DNA from: Trichomonas vaginalis G3
Lineage: Eukaryota > Parabasalia > Trichomonadida > Trichomonadidae
Length of the DNA stretch: 64,000 bases
NCBI RefSeq assembly: GCF_026262505.1
Contig: NC_067205.1
Coordinates: forward strand, 10,354,001-10,418,000
Direction of reading: 5' to 3'
The position numbers and the translations under genes are program-made. Shown in pieces: positions 10,447 to 20,457 of this stretch (its first letter is position 1; each line of letters starts with the position of its first letter). A model generated the notes under the pieces. It had not been told where the DNA came from and did not search any database. It saw only the letters and a list, made by a program, of their open reading frames with translations.

Positions 10447-11462
10447 TATATTATGTTTTCAGGGATACTTTAGTATTTTGTCAGGTTGACCCGTTAAGAG
10501 TTGCTGATTTACAAAATTACGTTTATGAAAAGATAACTGATGAAAATTATGAAAAGATTATGAATCATGTTTATAAATATGATCGCAAATTCCAACAAAT
10601 CGGACTTTCTACCAAATTAATTACAGGCTTAGCCGCTACATCTGCTGACGCAACAGTTGATAACGTTATTATTTCATGCACAAAGATGGAAGTTTTAGAG
10701 GATAAATGCATTACACCAGGATACGGTTTAATTGAAGAATCAGTTAAAGCAATACCACGTTTATTCAGTAAGGAAGATCCATTCATGATTCCAGCTCAAC
10801 ATATTGACGTTCGTTCACTAAATGGAGGATGCATCACTCCTGAAGGTATTAGCTCAGATTTCTCATACGCTCTTCATAATGTTACAGATGTTGTGTTAAC
10901 ATTTCCGAAGAATGCAATGCAAAGAACGGTTTTAGAAAATCCAATGCTTCGAGGTCTTCAGGTCACTATAGATTCCAGAAACTTCCCCGATCAAGCGATG
11001 ACAACAGTGGGTGATATATTCTTTACACGTATGCTTCAAGCTTCTGATTTAGATGGAGTGAATGAATGCACAGAAGAATACGAGGACTCATTAACTAGAC
11101 CACTGAATGATGATAATGGCACGCCATTAGCTAGAACATGGAAAGACCAAACTTCATTCTTATGCACTATTCCAGTTCAACGTGATGGAGCGGGTATATT
11201 CTTTGATGGATTAGAAACTTTCAACTCACAAGTTACAGTACAAGTGAAAGCTTATCCAATCATTCAGGGTGAAAATGACACTTACTGTTCAAAGGTGACA
11301 AATCCTCCTCAGGTTTGGTTTACTAGGACTACATATTGGACATGGACACCGGATGAAGGTTTGAAATATCATCCAACAGGTACACCACCACAGTATAGAA
11401 GTTCATATGATGAAATATTGATGAATAGAAATGTTTAAAATTATAAATTTATTTTTGATTAA

Positions 11463-12290
11463 ATGGATTTAAATTCATCCACCCCTTATGAAGAATTAGC
11501 AGGAGTATATAATACATACGTAGATGATATGATTAATGAAGCATTGAGTGATAATAGAAATGCTCTATCTAAGGAAAAATTAATGAAAATTCCATATTCT
11601 GAATGTTACTTAAATTCAATCACTGCAGCAATTGGTAAACAAAATAAAGGTAAAACATTAACGATATTAAAACAAATTATCATTATTGCTAACACTTCCC
11701 CCCATTCACATGTGTTAATTTATATCAACCGTTCAGGTTCACCTTCAGATGATACATTTGAATCTTTAAAGCATTTAATCAAAATTCCAATTATTTATTT
11801 ATCACAAGAAGAAGCAGAAGATTATTTAAAAAACTTTTTAATGTATAAAGAATTATATAATACAATCAAGAAGCAAGGATTAGAGGATAAAATTATTGAT
11901 AAACAACGGGATGAATTATTTGAAACACTTTCTATTTCAAATTTTGATAGAGAATTTTTGCATTCACTCATTTTTCTAGATGATGCAGTGAAATCAAAAC
12001 TAATAACAAATGAGAAATCATATTTTAATCAGTTATTAACTCAATGTCGACACATTCAGTGTTCATTCTTCATGGCTGTTCAATACTTCAAAGCATTAAG
12101 CACAAACATTAAATCAAATCTATCAACACTTTTCATTTTCAGTGGGTTTAGTCGTCAACAGTTGAACGTTATGCTTTATCAAGTGAATTTACCAATGAGC
12201 ATTAATGAACTTTACACACAATATCAGCAATTAGGTGAACATGGAAAAATAATAGTTGATTTAAATAAAGGAAGTGTTAAATTTGATTAA
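11463..12290 (+). CDS. Polinton DNA-packaging ATPase (FtsK/HerA, A32-like)
   Basis: 275 residues. A Walker A motif GKQNKGKT lies at residues 58-65 after a short N-terminal region, a Walker B LIFLDDAV near residue 167, and a following segment (CRHIQCSFFMAVQYF, then STLFIFSGF) fits the sensor region of A32-type packaging ATPases. In Polintons and related viruses this enzyme is held to drive DNA into the capsid. It directly follows the capsid gene, 24 bases after its stop, and is read in the same direction. The frame looks open from ATG to TAA. Confidence 0.8.
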   Translation: MDLNSSTPYEELAGVYNTYVDDMINEALSDNRNALSKEKLMKIPYSECYLNSITAAIGKQNKGKTLTILKQIIIIANTSPHSHVLIYINRSGSPSDDTFESLKHLIKIPIIYLSQEEAEDYLKNFLMYKELYNTIKKQGLEDKIIDKQRDELFETLSISNFDREFLHSLIFLDDAVKSKLITNEKSYFNQLLTQCRHIQCSFFMAVQYFKALSTNIKSNLSTLFIFSGFSRQQLNVMLYQVNLPMSINELYTQYQQLGEHGKIIVDLNKGSVKFD

Positions 12291-12330
12291 CTTTTTATGA
12301 TTAATTTTTATTTTTTATTTATAATTAAAC

Positions 12331-13229
12331 ATGACAGAAATAGCAAATCTTCTACAGGTTCCATTAAAACAAGGAACAAACAAAAAGGGTACATATAATA
12401 GAACTATGAAAGTTCCTGATGGAATGAAAGAATTAGTTCATATTGTTGCTGGTCTTCAAAAGATGTTAAACAAATGAGAAACGTTTTAACATTACCAGAA
12501 GCTCAAGCATATGCCAAACGTCATGGTCCAAATTGGGAAGCACACGAAGCAGACATTACAGGTCCAAATGGAAAACCTGATGGTATAAATGAAGTTTTCG
12601 TTACTGATGGTCAAGGTAATATTAAAGTCATAAATGGTTATAAATTAACTATATCTGATTATCCTAAACGTAAAGTATATAATGAACGTTATCCTATGCA
12701 ATTTGATGAAAATGGAAAAGCTGTTAAACAATACATTGGAGAAGGTGAAAATGGTCCAATTAATTCATACCGTCATAATCCATATTCTTATTTCAATGAA
12801 GAATTAAATGCTATTGAAGAGGGACCGGATGGATTACCACGATATTCAAACCAGTTTGATGGTCAATATGCAAATATTAGACCCAAAATTTCAGCTAAGA
12901 AATTCTTTAAAGTTGCTTTATTCGATCCAGTTTTCGCAAATGTTAAAGATGAACTTAAACAGCAATTCCAACCAATTATAGTAGTAAGAATTGCATCGGG
13001 TGCTTTATCTCAAGCATTCAAAGATTTAATTAAGAAACCATTATATCAGCAACGAGGTTTAACTTATGATTTAGTTAAGGAATCAGATAAAAGAAAATTT
13101 GAGAAATCAGATGATTATAAGAATGCAATTAATGAATATATTCGGTCTATTAATTTCGATGAAAATGCTAAAAATCAACTTCATGAACAAATACAGGGAA
13201 TAATAGATTCAAAAGTTCCAGCAAAATAA
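12331..13229 (+). CDS. Conserved Polinton virion-type protein locus
   Basis: Main reading frame 12474-13229 (251 residues), with a short frame of 48 residues from 12331 just ahead and touching it. The main protein has a DxNG-like turn segment ([19 protein letters not shown]) followed by [23 protein letters not shown] associate this with a conserved structural-module protein of Polinton-type elements, but I cannot name it securely. The C-terminal third is Lys-rich and helical. It lies between the packaging ATPase and further virion-type genes. A T-rich tract precedes 12331. The locus may be broken. Confidence 0.45.
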
Positions 13230-13262
13230 AAGTTTAAATATATTTTTTTTATTCGATTATAA

Positions 13263-13826
13263 ATGAGAAGACGTTTCACTAGTCAAAAGAACACTAACGC
13301 AAAAGCAGAGATTACGGTTGGTTATAACGTAAATGATGATAAATCACGAATTATTCAAAATGTTAAAGTTAATGTTAGCCCTGAATTAACAAGGTCAGCA
13401 ACTCAACCAAATTTATTAACTCGTGACTTACCGAAGAATGAGGAGAATGAAGAAAACCATGAGAATGGAGACCCAATCATTTTATCTGAACCTGGTAAAG
13501 AACCCGTTGAAATTCACACTTATCCAACATACTCCCCACCTCTTTCATCAAACATCGAGAACCCATATAAAATAGACATTAATTCAGAATTAATGAAAAT
13601 TTACCGTGATATAATAATTAATAATTATGATTCAATAATAAATTTAATTGATCAATCCGGTTTAATTATTTTACCTTATGAATCATTAATTCACATTATC
13701 GCCATTCTTTGTGATGTTCAAGATTCAGACGTTAAGATTCAATTTTTCATAGATGATGAGGTTTCATGCTGCGGAACAGTTGCAAAAATAAATCCTATAA
13801 AGGATATTAGCACAATTAAGATATAA
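13263..13826 (+). CDS. Polinton protein of unknown function
   Basis: 187 residues. The N-terminal half is polar and Asn/Pro-rich (includes PTYSPPLSSNIENPY); the C-terminal half is hydrophobic and helical (SIINLIDQSGLIILPYESL). Preceded by the element's T-rich leader and TATAAATG. It lies in the virion block, so a structural role is likely by position only. Coding character continues a little past 13826, so it may be cut short. Confidence 0.45.
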   Translation: MRRRFTSQKNTNAKAEITVGYNVNDDKSRIIQNVKVNVSPELTRSATQPNLLTRDLPKNEENEENHENGDPIILSEPGKEPVEIHTYPTYSPPLSSNIENPYKIDINSELMKIYRDIIINNYDSIINLIDQSGLIILPYESLIHIIAILCDVQDSDVKIQFFIDDEVSCCGTVAKINPIKDISTIKI

Positions 13827-14018
13827 AAGAACGGAACAACAACTGAACTTCATTTAACATATAATGATATTTATAATAAAATAGTTGATGAATATAAAAT
13901 ATCACTTGAAAAATTCTTTGTTAAGGCTATTTAATATTCAAGCATTAACATTATTGAATAATAATCCTTTGAATCATAATCAATAATAATTGACCTTTCA
14001 CCAGTTTCTATCGTTTGT

Positions 14019-14441
14019 TTATTTCTTTTTGTTCCCACTATCCGGATCGGTCATTGTAATTGTTTTTGTTATAGTATCAGCTTTATTTTTAACTTCAATC
14101 TTTTTTCCATCGGGATATTTAAACCAAAATTCCAAAAATTCGATATTGTCAATCTGTTCATATTTTAATCTATCAATTACATTTTTAATACCATCTGAAA
14201 ATCTTATGAAATGGTCATTATATGGGTTTGATTGAACTAAATTTGAATGAAGTGAAATATAACCTGTTGATGAATATGACATTGACTCATATTTTCTGAA
14301 AACACTAAAATTTATAACATGAATGAATTTCTTATTCGTTGAATTTATGAATTCTTGAGGTAATCTTATTCTAGTTTTATTTATCACCGGAAAATAACGC
14401 TTTACCATATTTTTAATCATAATAAAAATGTCAATTATCAA
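14019..14441 (-). CDS. Small Polinton protein, beta-rich, unknown
   Basis: 140 residues on the - strand, overlapping the start of the next + gene by 14 bases. Sequence such as SMSYSSTGYISLHSNLVQSN and DNIEFLEFWFKYPDGKK is beta-rich, and the frame is cleaner than the overlapping + frame (13990-14235), which is mostly Phe/Ser/Leu as expected of an antisense shadow. It may be a small capsid or fibre-associated protein; this is inference from neighbourhood. Confidence 0.5.
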   Translation of the reverse strand: MIIDIFIMIKNMVKRYFPVINKTRIRLPQEFINSTNKKFIHVINFSVFRKYESMSYSSTGYISLHSNLVQSNPYNDHFIRFSDGIKNVIDRLKYEQIDNIEFLEFWFKYPDGKKIEVKNKADTITKTITMTDPDSGNKKK

Positions 14442-15138
14442 TATTATTTCGAATAATAACTGTGAATTAAATTTAACAGTTAGCGGAATTTATAATGTTA
14501 CTCTCGTTTCTGTGAATGGTAAATTTAATCCCATTCTTTTAGACCCTTCAGATTATATATCATTTATTAAAGATGACCTTGAAAAAACGTATGATATGTA
14601 TATAAATAATGTGATAACGAAATGGGATATTAACATGATTTTAAGTTATTTAAATGAATCATTTATCGTATGGTATGAAGAAAATTTTAAATCAAAACCC
14701 GATAAACTTTTTGAACTTGATGAAATAAATAACCTTATTAAATTCCCGCTGAAAATTAAATTTTGTACTCCTCATCTTCGTTCATTGTTGGGGATATTAA
14801 ATTTTGAAAAAGATGTTGGGGATGTTTTGTATTCTGACACTGGTTCCAATTTCATTTTAATCAAATGTGATAAAGTTAATACCCCAATGAGATTTTCACA
14901 TCAAACATTAGACCCTAACTCTTACCCATCAATACAAAACATTTTATCCATCAACTTAAACACATTTTCTTTATCATATCCGTTTCAATTATCCCGGAAT
15001 TCATTTATTCTTCATTCAAAAGATTTATCAAATATTAAATTTAGAATAACTGACCTATTTGATTGTGATTTAGAATTCATGAATGAAATATTATGGCAAT
15101 TTCAAATAGAAAAAATAGCTGATGAGATAACAGATTAA
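14428..15138 (+). CDS. Polinton structural-type protein, possible single jelly-roll
   Basis: 236 residues, starting 14 bases inside the convergent gene and ending 24 bases before the fibre gene. Alternating hydrophobic strands (ELNLTVSGIYNVTLVSVNG at the N-terminus, NIKFRITDLFDCDLEF at the C-terminus) would suit a jelly-roll minor capsid or penton protein. The C-terminal phrase with a predicted final strand resembles the end of such proteins. No catalytic motif. The penton idea is inference; an open frame in the virion block is what is seen. Confidence 0.45.
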   Translation: MSIINIISNNNCELNLTVSGIYNVTLVSVNGKFNPILLDPSDYISFIKDDLEKTYDMYINNVITKWDINMILSYLNESFIVWYEENFKSKPDKLFELDEINNLIKFPLKIKFCTPHLRSLLGILNFEKDVGDVLYSDTGSNFILIKCDKVNTPMRFSHQTLDPNSYPSIQNILSINLNTFSLSYPFQLSRNSFILHSKDLSNIKFRITDLFDCDLEFMNEILWQFQIEKIADEITD

Positions 15139-15162
15139 ATATTTATTTTTAAATCGTAATAA

Positions 15163-16216
15163 ATGATTAAACAACAGCAACTTAAGGAACAAAACACCCA
15201 GGTCCTTCAGACCATTACATACGCCATATATGCATATAATTCAAAGACGGCAGAACAAACGCAAAGGTTGAAATATGGAGATTTGGAGATAGTATTGAAA
15301 AATGAACATTTCGAATTCGTTTGCAAAGGTGGTGCAGTGATATCAAATATAAAAGAAATTTTATTTATGAATTCAAAAATTAAAGGAATAACGGATGATA
15401 TAACATCAATTCCACCAGAAGAACAGAGATATTACGCATTAAATGCATTTCCTAAAGTTTTGAAGATTGGAAGATTTAATTTAAATGAGGAATTCATAGA
15501 AGGTTTCCTAAATGACATAATGAAGAAGGTGGATAAGGAATACGTGGATAGTGAATTAAATAAGAAGGCAATTTTGGTTTATGTTGATGAAAAAGATAAT
15601 GAAATTAAAGAAAAGGTTGAATGGTATCATGAATGGACATCGGAGACTTTTAAAGTTAAAGCCGATACAGAATGGGTTTCAGGATGTTTAGATCTTAAAG
15701 CAGATAAAACTTATGTTGATGAAAATTATGCAAAGAAGTCGGAAGTAAATGATGTGATTACAAGCATGAAAAATGAAATTCTTCAAACATTATATCCTGT
15801 TGGTTCTATTTATACATCAATGAACTCAACAAATCCAGAAACAGTTTTAGGTTTTGGTATGTGGAAGCAGATTGTAGATAAATTCTTATACTGTGCTAGA
15901 TATTCAAAGCAAACAGGAGGTTCGAAGAAAATTAAAGAAGCAAACCTTCCACCACACACTCATACAGGAACTACAAACACAACAGGAAATCATTCATTCA
16001 ATAACAAAAAGAGGTTATATAAATCTTGCAGCGGGTTCGGATAGATGGGGAATGAATAGATATGATATCACAACTGACCCAGTAGATTCAAGCACAGGTA
16101 TTTTCTGTGGAACCGCAGGAAATCATTCACACACTTTCACAACAAATCCAACAGGCTCGGGTAAAGATTACATGCCACCATTTGTGACTGTATTCGCATG
16201 GTACCGCGTTCATTGA
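15163..16216 (+). pseudogene. Phage-type tail-fibre/collar gene of the Polinton, broken
   Basis: The N-terminal part is helical with repeated KADTEWV / KADKTYV units like a fibre shaft. It is followed by LYPVGSIYTSMNSTNPETV and FGMWKQIVDKFL, a signature of phage tail-fibre or baseplate C-terminal domains, and by His/Thr-rich HTHTGTTNTTG and a final FAWYRVH. Such domains bind surfaces or metals in phages. It closes the virion block of the Polinton. Broken, with few breaks. Confidence 0.6.
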
Positions 16217-16300
16217 ATGTGCTTGAGACTTGACCCAAAGGGTTTAGGCTTACCGAATGAACTAAATATATTTTATGTCTGTAATTAATTAGGTAATGAA

Positions 16301-16413
16301 GTAATTAATTATTTTTGAAGAACTGATGAGGTCACCAGGTCACCGGGTCACCAGGTTATTTAACTTCTCTGAAAAAATGAGACAACATGACATTTTGACA
16401 ACAACACAGGAAA
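16301..16413 (+). repeat. Polinton internal module R, copy 1
   Basis: About 113 bp: AATTAATTATTTTTGAA, then ACTGATGAGGTC, three tandem GGTCACC(A/G) units, an AACTTCTCTGAAAAAATGAG block, and ACAACATGACATTTTGACAA. First of six near-full copies in this Polinton. Confidence 0.85.
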
Positions 16414-16460
16414 TAAATGTTTACGTTAATGTTTACGTTAATGGTTTCAGGTCATTCAAT

Positions 16461-16572
16461 AATTAATTATTTTTGAAGAACTGATGAGGTCACCAGGTCA
16501 CCGGGTCACCAGGTTAATGAAATTCTCTGAAAAAATGAGACAACATGACATTTTGACAACAACACAGGAAAT
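16461..16572 (+). repeat. Polinton internal module R, copy 2
   Basis: Same orientation as copy 1, 160 bp further on. It is directly followed by a leader (GATGCAGTCCAAAAATAAAG, then T-rich) that leads into the KilA-N gene. The same leader follows copy 4. Confidence 0.85.
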
Positions 16573-16643
16573 TTGATGCAGTCCAAAAATAAAGTTAGTT
16601 TTAAAATTATTTTTATTTTTTTATTTTGTATGTAAGAACAGAA

Positions 16644-17303
16644 ATGTCAGTCGAAGCAAAATCATTTACGAACAAATCTAATGGCGAAACATTCACAAAA
16701 GGCACTTATAACGGTATTGAAGTCTTACGTAGAGACAAGGATGGTTACATTAATGCAACAAATATGTGTCAGCAGTTTAGGAAAGACTTTAGAAAGTTGT
16801 TGGAAAATAAGTCCTGGGAAGAGTATTATAAGGCATTTTGTGAAGAATATAGCAACCGCCGGAATTCAGACTGTTGCTTTTTATACAAAATTCATGCAGG
16901 AATTCCTGATGAAATCAAACAAGTTAGAGGAACGTGTAGACCCAAGACTTATAAACTATATAGCAATGTGGGCTTCTCCAAAATATTGCATAGCAGTTGG
17001 AAAAATTATGGACTCCATAGACAAGAAAGTTCATGAGAAATTAGATGAAGAAGAACTTGAAGATACAGTAGAGAATGCTAAACCTTTGTTCGAACAAGAA
17101 GTTAGAAAAATGCGCGAAAAACAATTAGAACATGAACGTGAGTTATGTTATGGTTATAGAGATTCTCCATTCGAACTAGACCAATGGAACAAGAAGATTT
17201 AAAGAGAGAATTTAGAGAATATGAACTCGCTAAGATAGCATTAGAAGCTGCAGAAAAGAAGTTAAAAGCTTGGGGTTGTTTTGTACAAAAATATTGTGAG
17301 TAA
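16644..17303 (+). pseudogene. KilA-N domain protein of the Polinton, broken
   Basis: The N-terminal part shows a KilA-N DNA-binding domain: TYNGIEVLRRDKDGYINATN, then a Lys-rich helix, and further on INYIAMWASPKYCIAVGKIM, the typical end of the domain. A charged helical C-terminal region follows. KilA-N proteins are common in large DNA viruses, phages and trichomonad Polintons, and act as DNA-binding regulators or decoys. Module R lies twice before it and twice after it. The gene is broken, with perhaps two breaks. Confidence 0.75.
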
Positions 17304-17420
17304 ATGAACCATTTATTTTTGTCATAAAGACGCAACGTGGCGGGGCATAGCCCATGACCAAAAATATATTTTATCGTTAAGTAACTCAAAGAGTCCGGAG
17401 ACAAAGTCTCATGTTTTCAG
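17304..17420. repeat. Spacer with an arm of a long inverted repeat
   Basis: The end of this spacer (17385-17413) carries ACTCAAAGAGTCCGGAGAC and AAAGTCTCATG, which recur inverted at 20311-20341 beyond the primase-helicase gene. With modules R3/R4 and R5/R6 the gene is thus flanked by a long inverted repeat. Confidence 0.7.
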
Positions 17421-17540
17421 GTTATTCAATAATTAATTATTTTTGAATAACTGATGAGGTCACCAGGTCACCGGGTCACCAGGTAATTTAACTTCTCTGA
17501 AAAAATGAGACAACATGACATTTAGACAACAACACAGGAG
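17421..17540 (+). repeat. Polinton internal module R, copy 3
   Basis: Third direct copy, with three GGTCACC units. It is followed after GGAGGAAGGCAGTTATGAA by copy 4; the same GCCTTCC-type joint occurs inverted between copies 5 and 6. Confidence 0.85.
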
Positions 17541-17550
17541 GAAGGCAGTT

Positions 17551-17658
17551 ATGAATTATTTTTGAATAACTGATGAGGTCACCAGGTCACCGGGTCACCA
17601 GGTAATTTAACTTCTCTGAAAAAATGAGACAACATGACATTTAGACAACACAGCAGGA
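17551..17658 (+). repeat. Polinton internal module R, copy 4
   Basis: Fourth direct copy, running into the leader GATGCAGCCCAAAAATAAAG and a T-rich tract before the ATG of the primase-helicase. Position and leader are the same as for copy 2 before KilA-N. Confidence 0.85.
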
Positions 17659-17724
17659 AATATGATGCAGCCCAAAAATAAAGTTAGTTTTAAAATTATT
17701 TTTATTTTTTTTATTCCTATATAA

Positions 17725-20037
17725 ATGACAGCAACAAACAACAACAGCAACTTTATCGTTTCTGATGAAAAAGTTATTGATTCATTAGCTGAGGAATTAG
17801 TTGTGGCAGAAACTAAAACCCTCAACGAAAGAATTGGTGAAAACAAGATTGATTTACATAACTACCTCAAACACGATGGAGGAAGAGGAAGGAAAACTGG
17901 TATGGCTTTATTAGTAAATAAAATTTCAAATTTAACGATTATAGATGTTGATATCAATAAATCGTACAATGATGAACTTAAAGAAACAGTTAGAAAAGAC
18001 ATTTTATCAAAACTTTCGGATAAAGATGTTATCGTTAAAACCGCTTCAGGAGGTCTTCACATTTATTGCAACACTAATTTCTTCTATGCAGTTTCGAACA
18101 GAATGATTAAATGTTATTCCTGCAATGATTATGATATTGATATCATGACTTCAATGGATGATTCAAAACGTTCTTTAGTGGTTATGGCCGATTCAAGAGT
18201 TCGCAAGAATGCATCAGAACCAATCAATACATACTCATTCATTCGTGGAAGTTATGATTCAACATTAACCAGAACAGTGAATGATATATTAAATGATTTG
18301 AATATTAAGGTAAGAGTTGAACAGAAGAACGAAGAAATAAAGACTATCATGAATGAAAACAAAGATGTAAACATTGACGATAAACTTGCCCAGAGCATAG
18401 TTGATGGCATCAGTGATTTTGAAGTACATAATGACGGTGGAAACATGAATTTAGAAAAAGAAATAATATTATTCACACTGTTTCAAGCTATTAATTCGTT
18501 ACCTAATCATTTAATTAATGAAGCATACGATAACGTTTATAACTTCTGCAATTTAACAGAAAATGCAAAAAGCAATTTTGAAAAAGCACGTAGTAGATAT
18601 GCACATTTAATGACTTCTCCATTTGTTTTGGTGAAGATTCTAAAACTTTATCAAAAGGAATATTATGATGAATACGTTTTGCCTTTATTACGTAAGCCAA
18701 AAATAACATTTGATATCAAACTTGATGACTCGTTTTTGATAACAGATATTAGACGCAAGGCTGAAAATCATCAGTATAAAAACAGTTCTGAAGTAATTGA
18801 GGATTTATCACGTGTAATCCGTTTTGTAGATTGTGGAAACAAATATTTCATTCAGAAAGATTATAATATCCACGATAAAATGAATCAAATATCATTTGTT
18901 CTTCAATCAAACATGAAAGAGTCACTTAAAATGATTAAATTATTTAAAGAAGAAGGTAAAACAATAACAGCATGGGACGTACTATTAAATCAATTGTCTT
19001 CATTAACTGTTAAGGGTTTTTGCTTTAAATCTGATTCCCCAGATGTTTTCTCAACGTTTCAGGGTTATAAATACAACATTCTCGAAAAAGTAGATTACTC
19101 AAAAATTGAGATGTTTATGGATTTCATTAAAGAAGCCATTTGTGATAATAATGATGAAGTGTATAAATACCTACTCGGCTGGATTGCATCAATGATTCAA
19201 CATCCTGGAATCAAGAATGAAACAGCAATTATTTTGAAAGGACTTCAGGGAACAGGTAAAAACAGATTTACAGACATTATTTCTGAACTCCTCGCTGGTT
19301 ATTCATGTAAAAACATTACTGAAATAGGTGAGCTAACGGGTAATTTCAATTCAGTAGTTGAGAATAAAATGTTTCTTGTACTTAATGAACTCAAGAATGT
19401 TGGTGAAGACAGACTCGCAAACTTCAACGCTTTGAAATCAATTATTACGGATAATGAGATTAGAATTAATGAAAAGAATCAACCCAGAAGAACTGCTCAG
19501 AATGTTGCTAATTTCATTTTCGTAACTAACAACGTCTACCCTGTCAAAATTGAAGTTGGAGACAGAAGATACGTAGTTTTAAGGGTTAATGGTAAATTCA
19601 AGGGTCAATTTGATTACTTCAAGAATTTGATGGATTCATGCACAAAGGAATTTTATGATAATTTACTGACGTATTTTATGCAATATGACCTTTCATCATT
19701 TAATGTACGAATCATACCGATGACTGAAGCCAAACAAGATTTAATAGAATTATCAACAAATCCTTTAGATGTATGGATAAATACACATTATGATGAATTG
19801 TGTGCGGGTATGACGTGTAAAAATGCTCTATTCTGCAAACCATCAGACATGAAAGACAAAAACTTTCAAATGAGCATTAAGGATAAATGTGAAAGGAAAC
19901 AAAGAAAAATAGATGGTAAACAGACATGGTATTATGTTTTGAAAGAAGAAATGAAAGGATTATATAAACAGGTTGAACCAAACGATAATGAGGATTCATT
20001 TACTGACGATGAAATACCTGTAAATGAAGCTTTATAA
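17725..20037 (+). CDS. Primase-helicase (AEP-like plus SF3 helicase, D5-like)
   Basis: 770 residues, open from ATG to TAA. The N-terminal 200 residues look like an archaeo-eukaryotic primase/PrimPol core, with IIDVDIN (acidic pair at residues 74-76) and TASGGLHIYC (residues 107-115). A helical linker follows. The C-terminal third is a superfamily 3 helicase: Walker A GLQGTGKN near residue 505, Walker B MFLVLNE near 550, motif C FIFVTNN near 597, then GDRRYVVL. Such proteins initiate and unwind DNA in nucleocytoplasmic large DNA viruses, virophages and some Polinton-like viruses. Here it is bounded on both sides by inverted copies of module R, unlike the other genes of the element, so it may be an exchangeable cassette. 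Confidence 0.85.
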   Translation: MTATNNNSNFIVSDEKVIDSLAEELVVAETKTLNERIGENKIDLHNYLKHDGGRGRKTGMALLVNKISNLTIIDVDINKSYNDELKETVRKDILSKLSDKDVIVKTASGGLHIYCNTNFFYAVSNRMIKCYSCNDYDIDIMTSMDDSKRSLVVMADSRVRKNASEPINTYSFIRGSYDSTLTRTVNDILNDLNIKVRVEQKNEEIKTIMNENKDVNIDDKLAQSIVDGISDFEVHNDGGNMNLEKEIILFTLFQAINSLPNHLINEAYDNVYNFCNLTENAKSNFEKARSRYAHLMTSPFVLVKILKLYQKEYYDEYVLPLLRKPKITFDIKLDDSFLITDIRRKAENHQYKNSSEVIEDLSRVIRFVDCGNKYFIQKDYNIHDKMNQISFVLQSNMKESLKMIKLFKEEGKTITAWDVLLNQLSSLTVKGFCFKSDSPDVFSTFQGYKYNILEKVDYSKIEMFMDFIKEAICDNNDEVYKYLLGWIASMIQHPGIKNETAIILKGLQGTGKNRFTDIISELLAGYSCKNITEIGELTGNFNSVVENKMFLVLNELKNVGEDRLANFNALKSIITDNEIRINEKNQPRRTAQNVANFIFVTNNVYPVKIEVGDRRYVVLRVNGKFKGQFDYFKNLMDSCTKEFYDNLLTYFMQYDLSSFNVRIIPMTEAKQDLIELSTNPLDVWINTHYDELCAGMTCKNALFCKPSDMKDKNFQMSIKDKCERKQRKIDGKQTWYYVLKEEMKGLYKQVEPNDNEDSFTDDEIPVNEAL

Positions 20038-20065
20038 AGTATGATTTGAATTTATTTTTGCATTA

Positions 20066-20158
20066 ATCCTGCTGTGTTGTCAAAATGTCATGTTGTCTCA
20101 TTTTTTCAGAGAAGTTAAATAACCTGGTGACCTGGTGACCTCATCAGTTATTCAATAA
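20066..20158 (-). repeat. Polinton internal module R, copy 5 (inverted)
   Basis: Inverted relative to copies 1-4. It holds two GGTGACC units where others have three, so the iteron number varies. Confidence 0.82.
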
Positions 20159-20183
20159 TGCTTCATAACTGCCTTCCTCATTA

Positions 20184-20297
20184 ATCCTGCTGTGTTGTCA
20201 AAATGTCATGTTGTCTCATTTTTTCAGAGAAGTTAAATAACCTGGTGACCTGGTGACCTGGTGACCTCATCAGTTATTCAATAATTAATTATTTTTG
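20184..20297 (-). repeat. Polinton internal module R, copy 6 (inverted)
   Basis: Inverted copy with three GGTGACC units, followed by the inverted ATGAGACTTTGTCTCCGGAC arm at 20311-20341. A seventh, partial copy (TGTTGTCAAAATGTCATG) lies at 20393-20410. Confidence 0.85.
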
Positions 20298-20457
20298 AAT
20301 AACCTAAAAACATGAGACTTTGTCTCCGGACTCTTTGAGTCACTTAACGTAAACATTATTTTTGGGTCATTTACACTCATTTCCGGGACTGTTGTCAAAA
20401 TGTCATGTTGTCACAAACTTTAGAACGGCATAATTTAAATTTTTATTTTTATCATAA

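Larger units (their letters stand above)
8495..11438 (+). pseudogene. Polinton major capsid protein gene, split by a mariner
   Basis: Capsid-type sequence lies on both sides of the mariner (8495-9149 and 10447-11438). Size, position just before the packaging ATPase, and the beta-rich, aromatic-rich character (for example PQVWFTRTTYWTWTPDEG near the end) fit the double jelly-roll major capsid protein of Polintons. The fold cannot be proved by eye. A T-rich leader followed by ATAAATG precedes the start, as in other genes of this element. Broken by one nested insertion; the flanking coding looks well preserved, so the insertion is recent. Confidence 0.7.

Noticed and set aside
13990-14235. + strand frame opposite the 140-residue Polinton gene
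   Set aside because: Phe/Ser/Leu-rich antisense shadow of the better - strand frame.
16301-17658. CRISPR-like array of module R
   Set aside because: The repeats are about 110 bp, occur on both strands and flank genes; there are no uniform spacers. The satellite likewise has no spacers.
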